A DNA stretch of 64,000 bases from Bacteroidales bacterium (lineage in GTDB: Bacteria; Bacteroidota; Bacteroidia; Bacteroidales; UBA932): contig JAFRQH010000031.1 of NCBI GenBank assembly GCA_017428725.1, positions 1-64,000 on the forward strand. The letters run 5' to 3'. The position numbers and the translations under genes were made by a program. The notes beneath the pieces are model-generated. The model saw only the letters and a program-made list of their open reading frames with translations, had not been told where the DNA came from and did no database searches. This document shows positions 18,426 to 24,243 of this stretch, one piece after another. Position 1 is the first letter of the stretch, and each line of letters opens with the position of its first letter.

Positions 18426-19763
18426 CTATTTGTGATAGAATGGAAGCTTGGTCAGGTCGACCATCACCAGGTTGAGGCGCTTGCCGTCTGAGAAATGGCC
18501 GTTCTGGAAGCAGAGCTTGGTGCCGTCGGGACTGAAGAACGGATGCCCGTGGTCCGGGGCCATCTTGATGTCGGAAGCGATCTGGAACTTGTAGCCGGTC
18601 TCCACGTCCACGACCCAGATGCTGCCGGCGAAGGTGTCGCCCGCGGCGAAGCGGTTGTCGCGCGTGGAGTTGCAGTGCCAGAAGCCGCGGCCCTTCAGGG
18701 AGGACTCGCGGTCCATATCCATCTCCACCTGGCCGATCACATCGACGTCGTCGGTGCGCAGGTTGATGCGGAAGATGCCGCTGGCCTGCTTGCGGAGGCG
18801 GTCCTGCCAACCCAGGACGTTGAAGTAGACGTAGTCCTCAGTGCCGAAGGTCTCGTGGGTCACCCAGTCGAGCGGGGTCTCCTTGTAGAGGGGCTTGTAC
18901 TCGTTGGTGTTGGCGTCGCAGTACCACATGCGCTGGCCGGCGTCGCCGCCCGTCTCGCAGCAGAAGAGGATCTCGTTGGGTTTGAAGCGGCTGCACTGGA
19001 TGTGGCCGACGCGGAACGGGACGTTGCGGATGAAACTGACCTCGCCGGTCTTGAGGTTCATCTTGCGGAGGCCGCTCATCCCCTGGCCCACCTTGACGGG
19101 CTGGTCCTCGCGGGGCTTCTGGGCCACCTTCTCCTGGATGGCGAGCTCCTCATCCGTGGGCATCACGTTGCGGCTCACGGTGATGAAGGCATAGGTGTCG
19201 TCGCAGTTGACGCACCAGCCGCCCGGGCGGCCCATCTCCTCGCTGTTGGGGAAGGTGCCGATGTAGGAGACGTAGTCGTCCAGCTTCTTGGCGCGGCCGC
19301 GGCCGGCGTCGGCGAAGAACTTGTTGAGGTCCATCACGTACATCGTCCAGTCCTCACCGACGCGGCGGTTGAGCCAGAGTTTGTCCGAGACGTTGGAGAG
19401 GTAGACGGAGCCGACGGTCTCGTCCGTAACCTGGATCGTGCGGCCGCTGGCCACCTCCAGGAAATAATAATAAGTCGGGCGGTAGCGGGTCACGCGCCCG
19501 TCAGGGGCCGTGCGCTCCAGCTCCGGCCCGTTGGAACGGGTGGAGGAGCGGAACAGCAGATACTTGCCGGACGGGGTCCACATCGGGTCGGTCTGGTAGA
19601 TGAAACGGTCGTCTTTCTGGGTGTCGGTGAGGATGTTGAGCTCCACGCCGGTCTGCTCATCCTTGACTTTCTTGACCTCGGAGGCCTGCCATACCCCGAA
19701 CTGGGCGTAGGCACTGGTCATCGCGGCCAGCAGGAAGGCCGCAGCAAAGAGAGTTTTTTTCAT
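18426..19763 (-). CDS. PL22-like oligogalacturonide lyase, exported
   Basis: 445 residues with a clear signal peptide (MKKTLFAAAFLLAAMTSAYAQ). The remainder is a seven-bladed-propeller-type protein resembling oligogalacturonate lyases: HIQCSRFKPNEILFCCETGG, RMWYCD, THETFG, HCNSTRDNRFAAGDTF and, near residue 405, DHGHPFFSPDGTK with the His-x-His pair that binds manganese in characterised PL22 enzymes. PL22 converts unsaturated and saturated digalacturonate into 4-deoxy-5-keto-uronate and galacturonate. Classical Ogl enzymes are cytoplasmic, so an exported form is notable. An in-frame GGWCVNCDDTYAF segment has CVNC but no following His. It could be a substrate-binding propeller rather than an active lyase; conserved His residues argue for activity. 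Confidence 0.75.
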   Translation of the reverse strand: MKKTLFAAAFLLAAMTSAYAQFGVWQASEVKKVKDEQTGVELNILTDTQKDDRFIYQTDPMWTPSGKYLLFRSSTRSNGPELERTAPDGRVTRYRPTYYYFLEVASGRTIQVTDETVGSVYLSNVSDKLWLNRRVGEDWTMYVMDLNKFFADAGRGRAKKLDDYVSYIGTFPNSEEMGRPGGWCVNCDDTYAFITVSRNVMPTDEELAIQEKVAQKPREDQPVKVGQGMSGLRKMNLKTGEVSFIRNVPFRVGHIQCSRFKPNEILFCCETGGDAGQRMWYCDANTNEYKPLYKETPLDWVTHETFGTEDYVYFNVLGWQDRLRKQASGIFRINLRTDDVDVIGQVEMDMDRESSLKGRGFWHCNSTRDNRFAAGDTFAGSIWVVDVETGYKFQIASDIKMAPDHGHPFFSPDGTKLCFQNGHFSDGKRLNLVMVDLTKLPFYHK

Positions 19764-19805
19764 GTGATTGATAATTACGGTTGATTGGTTTTGAATGATG
19801 TTCAG

Positions 19806-21101
19806 CTAAAAGGATACCCCCAGCGCCTCGGCCGAGGGGATCTCCACCCGGCCGGCCAGGTGGGTGGCCTGGTCCCCGAGCAGGGCCAGGAGCGTGGACC
19901 AGTAGGCCTCCTCGACGATGCCGGCGGGCTGGTCCCCGCTGATCACCGCCAGGCAGTAGGCGTGCATCAGCTCCACGGAGCCGTCTCCCGCGGCGCCCAC
20001 GGTGCTGGCGCCGTCGTTCACCGTCACGTTGTCCACGAAACGGACGCCCGGGTCCTTGGAGGCCTCTTCCGTGACCCAGGAGGTCCCGGCGAAGGCGGAA
20101 TTGGACAGGATGCCCTGCGCGATCTGGTCCAGGAACTGCCGGATGCCGGAATGGCGATTGCCGGTCTCGCTGTAGATGACGCCGCGCACCAGGTCGATGG
20201 TCCCTTCCGATCCCAGGATCTGCTCGCCCATCCCGAAATGCTTGTTGGAGATGATGGACTCGAAGGTCATGTGCACGCCGTTGGCGTATTGGTAGATGGC
20301 CGCGACGTTGTCGAAGACCTCGCGTCCGTCCTTCCAGAACTGGATGCTGCCGGTGCCCGTGACGAAGGAGGGCTGGATGCCGCCCATCGCCCAGGAGCCG
20401 TTCTGCAGCTGGTGGCAGGCCAGCTCGGCCATCAGGCCGCGGGAGTACTCGTCGTACAGGCGCCAGTTGATGCGGCGCTCGTACTGCGGGGCAGGCACCT
20501 CCCTGCGCCAGTCGTTGTTGCGGTACCAGTAGTTGCGGATCCCGACCACCTGGCCGATGCCCCCGCCGTGGACCAGCTCCATCGCCTTGACGTACTTGGG
20601 GTCGAACATGCGCTGCTGGCCGATCATCAGCACGCGCCCGGACTGCTTCCAGGCGCGGATCATCGCGAGCAGCTGCTCGGGGGTGTGCGCCATCGCCTTC
20701 TCGCAGAAGGTATGCTTGCCGGCGGCGAGGGAGTCGATGACCATCTGCGCGTGCATGGACAGCGGCGTGCAGATGATCACGCCGTCCACCTCCTTGTCTT
20801 CCAAGAGTTTGTGATAATCGGTGTAGCGCTTGGCGCTGGGACATAAGGCGGCGGCTTCCTCCAGGTGCAGCGGGAAGTCGTCGCACAGGGCCACGATCTG
20901 CGCGGAGGGATCCTGCAGCAGATTGGCCAGATGGAACTTCCCGCGGGAGCCCGTGCCGATGAGGCCGAGCCGGGCCCGCTCTCCGCCTGCCGCCTTCTGC
21001 TTCTCGGGAGAGCAGGAATTCAGCCAGGGGAACAGCGCCAGGGCCGTTCCGCCGAACGCGAGGCTGGAAAGGAAGTCCTTCCGGGTCATTTTTTCGTTCA
21101 T
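19806..21101 (-). CDS. Exported Gfo/Idh/MocA family NAD(P)-dependent oxidoreductase
   Basis: 431 residues. The N-terminus MTRKDFLSSLAFGG resembles a Tat signal (R-K rather than R-R), followed by a hydrophobic run and Cys (LNSC), so export in folded form with lipidation is plausible. The Rossmann fold begins RARLGLIGTGSRGKFH (a GxGxxG-type dinucleotide site). EKAMAHTPEQ is a variant of the EKP motif, with Ala for Pro. Members oxidise, reduce or, in GH109, hydrolyse sugars using tightly bound NAD. It overlaps the apbE stop by ATGA. Its role in pectin use is not evident; oxidation or epimerisation of a released sugar, or cleavage of an unusual glycoside through a bound-NAD mechanism, is possible. 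Family certain, reaction unknown. Confidence 0.85.
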   Translation of the reverse strand: MNEKMTRKDFLSSLAFGGTALALFPWLNSCSPEKQKAAGGERARLGLIGTGSRGKFHLANLLQDPSAQIVALCDDFPLHLEEAAALCPSAKRYTDYHKLLEDKEVDGVIICTPLSMHAQMVIDSLAAGKHTFCEKAMAHTPEQLLAMIRAWKQSGRVLMIGQQRMFDPKYVKAMELVHGGGIGQVVGIRNYWYRNNDWRREVPAPQYERRINWRLYDEYSRGLMAELACHQLQNGSWAMGGIQPSFVTGTGSIQFWKDGREVFDNVAAIYQYANGVHMTFESIISNKHFGMGEQILGSEGTIDLVRGVIYSETGNRHSGIRQFLDQIAQGILSNSAFAGTSWVTEEASKDPGVRFVDNVTVNDGASTVGAAGDGSVELMHAYCLAVISGDQPAGIVEEAYWSTLLALLGDQATHLAGRVEIPSAEALGVSF

Positions 21102-21949
21102 ATCCTCAAAGTTAATGAATTGGTGTCAGTCTTGCAAATGATTTCCCAGGCTTGGTACCCTTCGAAGGCCGCCAGGATCCCTGCGCGCTGCCCGGAGGGT
21201 GCCACCCAGAGGGCCGTCGACAGGACCTCCGTGACCATCGGCGAGGGGCCTGTCACGGCGATAAGACCCTCCTTTTCCACGGTGTTGCCCGTGTGCGGGT
21301 CGATGATGTGCCCCCGTCCGTGGGGATCCTTGCCGGATACCGAGAGGCTCTCTCCAGCGAGCGGGAAAGTGTGTGCCGTCCGGGCCGGATAATAGGTGTG
21401 TGCGACCGCCACCGGCCAGGGCGCTCCGAAGGGGCCCGTGCCGACGGCCGCCGTGGAGCTCCCTCCGAAAGAGAGCAGGGCGCAGTCCGTGGCGGCACAG
21501 ACGGCCCGGACGGCCTTCTCCAGCACGAATCCTTTCACGAATCCGCCCAGGTCCAGGCGCATCCCCGGCTGGGAGAACCGTACGGTCCGGGCCTCCGGAT
21601 CCAGCTCCCAGCTGCGCCCGGAGACCCGCGAGCCGGCCGAGATGTCGAACCAGCCCAGGGTGGCCTTGCGCAGCGTGTCGCACATCTGCAGGATGAAGAA
21701 GAGCTCTTCGTCCACGACGACGGCTTCCGCGGCGGCGCTGTCGTTCAGTTTCGCCAGGAGGCTCTCCGGCGCGAAGCGGTTGTAGCGCCGGTCCGCCTCG
21801 CGCACCAGGGTCCAGACCTGGTCCGCGAGCGCGCGGGCGTCGCCCTCCTGCATCCCGGGCAGCAGCAATTCACAGCGGGTGTGCATCGCCACGAGGGATG
21901 AATAGGCCGTCGGGACGGCGGGATTGCGCGTGTCGTAGACGAACTCCAT
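21098..21949 (-). CDS. apbE: FAD:protein FMN transferase (ApbE family)
   Basis: 283 residues. ApbE signatures are MRLDLGGFVKGF (flavin-binding DxGGxxKG), ALLSFGGSS and GHIIDPHTGN (the metal-site Asp and following Thr-Gly), with SPMVTEVLSTALWV near the end. These enzymes attach FMN from FAD to a Ser/Thr of partner proteins such as NqrB/C, RnfG/D or FMN_bind proteins. Most exported ApbE proteins have a signal or lipobox; none is seen here with the ATG at 21949, which directly follows the stop of the 75-aa gene. A cytoplasmic form is therefore likely unless the start is misjudged. No protein in the window shows an obvious FMN-acceptor motif, so its target is unknown. Confidence 0.9.
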   Translation of the reverse strand: MEFVYDTRNPAVPTAYSSLVAMHTRCELLLPGMQEGDARALADQVWTLVREADRRYNRFAPESLLAKLNDSAAAEAVVVDEELFFILQMCDTLRKATLGWFDISAGSRVSGRSWELDPEARTVRFSQPGMRLDLGGFVKGFVLEKAVRAVCAATDCALLSFGGSSTAAVGTGPFGAPWPVAVAHTYYPARTAHTFPLAGESLSVSGKDPHGRGHIIDPHTGNTVEKEGLIAVTGPSPMVTEVLSTALWVAPSGQRAGILAAFEGYQAWEIICKTDTNSLTLRI

Positions 21950-22177
21950 CTATTTGCGGCCGCGGATCAGCCAGACAAGCAGCCGGATGGCCGTCCAGAT
22001 GACATAGAGCGCCACGGAGATGACCACGATGTAGCCGATCTGCGTGAATACCTCCTTGAACGGCGTCTTGTACACGAGGATACAGACGATGTTGAGCAGG
22101 AAGGCCAGCGCGAAGCACACCAGGGCCGTGATGATCTCCGTCTTCTTGCGGCGGGCCGTGATCAGGGTGTCTTTCAT
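21950..22177 (-). CDS. Small two-helix membrane protein (75 aa), unknown function
   Basis: MKDTLITARRKKTE is a basic N-terminus, followed by two hydrophobic helices (about residues 15-35 and 46-69) and a basic RGRK tail, so both ends are probably cytoplasmic. I do not recognise a family. The gene is packed between GH28 (3-base gap) and apbE (no gap), so it is surely co-transcribed. It lacks a Ser/Thr-Gly-Ala-Ser/Thr flavinylation motif, arguing against being the ApbE substrate itself. It could be an anchor or small subunit for ApbE or the exported oxidoreductase. Confidence 0.7.
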   Translation of the reverse strand: MKDTLITARRKKTEIITALVCFALAFLLNIVCILVYKTPFKEVFTQIGYIVVISVALYVIWTAIRLLVWLIRGRK

Positions 22178-22180
22178 GCC

Positions 22181-23524
22181 TTATTGTTTGATGTCGTTGA
22201 CGTAGGTGTCCTTGACGACCAGGTTGTCGATCGCGCTGCGCTCCCACTCGGGGCGGCCGGTCCGGACCTTGACGCCGTCGAAGGTGATGTCATTGAGGGT
22301 GTACTGCTCATCCACGCGCCGCACGTTGGCGAAACTGCGGCATTCCAGGTCCAGGTCCTTGAAGACGATGTGCTCGCCGTAGGAGCGGGGGATGTCCTCG
22401 CGGCCCTTGAGGTCGAAGAACTGCGTCCAGGGCGCGCAGCTGACCACGGCGGCGCAGCTGCCCTTGACGTTCTCGATGCGGATGTACTCGTAGTGCTGCG
22501 GGGTGTCGGGGCGCATCTTGAGCTGGAGGAGGGTCTGGCCCTGCTCCACCGTGCAGTTGCGTACGATGATGTTCCTGGTCTGGATGCATTCGCTGCCGCA
22601 GGTCACGCAGCTGCCCGTGGTGTGGTCGAAGAAGACTTCCTCCACGAGGATGTTCTCGTTGGCGCCGTTGACCGGGTCCTGGTCCGCCCAGGGGCCCTTG
22701 CCGCCCTTGAAGCACACGGCGTCGTCGTTGACGGTGATGCGGCAGCCCTTCACAAGCACGTTGGTGCAGGCGTCCAGGTCCACGCCGTCCGCGCTCGCGG
22801 AGCGGATCGGGGCCACGGGCGAGAAGAGCCGCAGGCCGATCACCTTGACGTGGTCGGACTTGTAGATGTGGCAGGTCCAGAACGGGCTGTTCTGCAGCGT
22901 CGCGTCCGCCAGGATGACGTTCTGGCTGTGCGAGACGTGCACCAGGCGCGGACGCTGCTCGTCCTTGTTGGTGCACTGCGGGTTCCACTGGCGGCGCAGG
23001 CGGAAGGCCTGCCAGTAGGGGCTGCCGTTGCCGTCGATGGTGCCGGGGCCCGTGAGCGTGAAGCCGTCCAGGTGGTCGATGTTGATCAGGGCGGAGAAGT
23101 ACTTGCAGATCTCGCCCTCGATGCGGGTCTCGATGATCGGGAAGTCGCCGATGAACTCGCTGCCCAGCAGCACGGCGCCGCGGCTCATATACAGGTGCGT
23201 GCCCTGCTTGAAGAAGAGGGCGCCGGTCTTGTAGATGCCCTCCGGGATCACGACCACGCCGCCGCCTTCCGCGGCGGCCTTGTCGATCACGCCCTGGATG
23301 AGCGCGGTCTGCTTGGTGTTGGGGTCGCTGATGGCCCCGAAGTCGCGGATGTTATAGAGCTTGCCGAGGCTCTCGGGGGCAGGGACTTCCGCGCTGAGGA
23401 ACCATTCCGGCACGGCCGTGCCGTCCGGCCAGAGCAGGGGCTGCTCCTTGACTTTCTTGGGGGTCTTGGCGCCTGTCGGCAGCACGATTGCCAGCGCGAG
23501 CAGGGAGATTAGAAATTTTTTCAT
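22181..23524 (-). CDS. GH28-like enzyme with altered active-site signature
   Basis: 447 residues with a signal peptide (MKKFLISLLALAIVLPTGA). The right-handed beta-helix is typical of GH28 (YNIRDFGAISDPNTKQT, PSPFW-like NSPFWTCHIYKS). At the active site the usual NxD is SAD (244-246) and DD is kept (267-268, VNDDAVCFKGGKG), but GHG becomes GSC (304-306, GSCVTCGSE) and RIK becomes QLK (334-336). A GGKGPWADQDP insertion follows the DD pair and is shared with the gene at 62583. Family knowledge: many RG-I loci encode several divergent GH28 exo-enzymes. It may act on RG-I termini with a changed subsite, or be inactive. Retention of all three acidic positions favours activity. Confidence 0.82.
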   Translation of the reverse strand: MKKFLISLLALAIVLPTGAKTPKKVKEQPLLWPDGTAVPEWFLSAEVPAPESLGKLYNIRDFGAISDPNTKQTALIQGVIDKAAAEGGGVVVIPEGIYKTGALFFKQGTHLYMSRGAVLLGSEFIGDFPIIETRIEGEICKYFSALINIDHLDGFTLTGPGTIDGNGSPYWQAFRLRRQWNPQCTNKDEQRPRLVHVSHSQNVILADATLQNSPFWTCHIYKSDHVKVIGLRLFSPVAPIRSASADGVDLDACTNVLVKGCRITVNDDAVCFKGGKGPWADQDPVNGANENILVEEVFFDHTTGSCVTCGSECIQTRNIIVRNCTVEQGQTLLQLKMRPDTPQHYEYIRIENVKGSCAAVVSCAPWTQFFDLKGREDIPRSYGEHIVFKDLDLECRSFANVRRVDEQYTLNDITFDGVKVRTGRPEWERSAIDNLVVKDTYVNDIKQ

Positions 23525-23537
23525 AACTATCGGTGAA

Positions 23538-24239
23538 TTAATCGGTTACTGTGCATTTGAATCCTTTGAACTGCGTCCGGGAGAGGGTGGTGCGGAAGCC
23601 GAACCAGCCGCTGGTGAGCGGCTGGGGGTCGGTGTAGTCGAAAAGGGTCTGTCCGTCGATGGTGTAGGTCACCCGGCCGCCCTGGCAGGCGAGGCGGATG
23701 TGGTACCAGTGGTTCGGCTGCAGCAGATGCTCCGGGTCGGTGTATTCCTGCAGCAGGGCGGGGGCGGGCATCCCGTTGTAGCGGCGGAAGCGGGTGGTAC
23801 TGTTGTAGTTGCCGCCGTAGCCGACATAATAGAGCTGCAGCGTGGCGCAGTTGGCGAACACGCCGCTGCGCTGCGCTGCACGCGCGAAAATGTCCTCCGC
23901 GCCCGGGTCCGAAGCCATCCAGAAGCAGTTGAGGTCGCTCAGGCGGTCGCCCGCGCGCTCCTGCATCACGCGCGCGTCGTACTCGATGACGCAGTCGCCC
24001 TCCATCGGCTTGCGGTACCACATCGTCAGGCCCTTGGGCGCGAGGATCTCCACGCCTTCGCCCACGAACTCCACCTTGTAGTCCGGGGACTCGGACTCGA
24101 CCGTCCAGTAGCTGTCGAAAGACTTGATGTCCAGTCCGGTGGGGTACTGCTCATAGCCGGAGAGCACCCAGGCGATGCCGGCTCCGAGGAGCAGGACCAA
24201 TGCGCCGGAGGCGATGCCGATCTTGGTGCCGAATCTCAT
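23538..24239 (-). CDS. Membrane-anchored lectin-like protein, DUF6250-like
   Basis: 233 residues from the ATG at 24239 (MRFGTKIGIASGALVLLLGAG); upstream in-frame extensions overlap the GH2 gene and look like non-coding composition. One N-terminal helix anchors or exports it. The rest is a beta-rich domain (DYKVEFVGEGVEILAPKGL, GDCVIEYDARVM, HWYHIRLACQGGRVTYTIDG, SGWFGFRTT) with the look of a concanavalin-A-type jelly roll. From memory it matches DUF6250, a domain found in Bacteroidota polysaccharide loci. I see no catalytic pair I can name. It could be a carbohydrate-binding module or an undescribed lyase/hydrolase. It lies between GH2 and the divergent GH28. Confidence 0.6.
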   Translation of the reverse strand: MRFGTKIGIASGALVLLLGAGIAWVLSGYEQYPTGLDIKSFDSYWTVESESPDYKVEFVGEGVEILAPKGLTMWYRKPMEGDCVIEYDARVMQERAGDRLSDLNCFWMASDPGAEDIFARAAQRSGVFANCATLQLYYVGYGGNYNSTTRFRRYNGMPAPALLQEYTDPEHLLQPNHWYHIRLACQGGRVTYTIDGQTLFDYTDPQPLTSGWFGFRTTLSRTQFKGFKCTVTD

Positions 24240-24243
24240 CCTT

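Noticed and set aside
19195..19240. CVNC in the PL22-like protein as a haem site
   Set aside because: The motif is CVNCDD; the His needed after the second Cys is missing.
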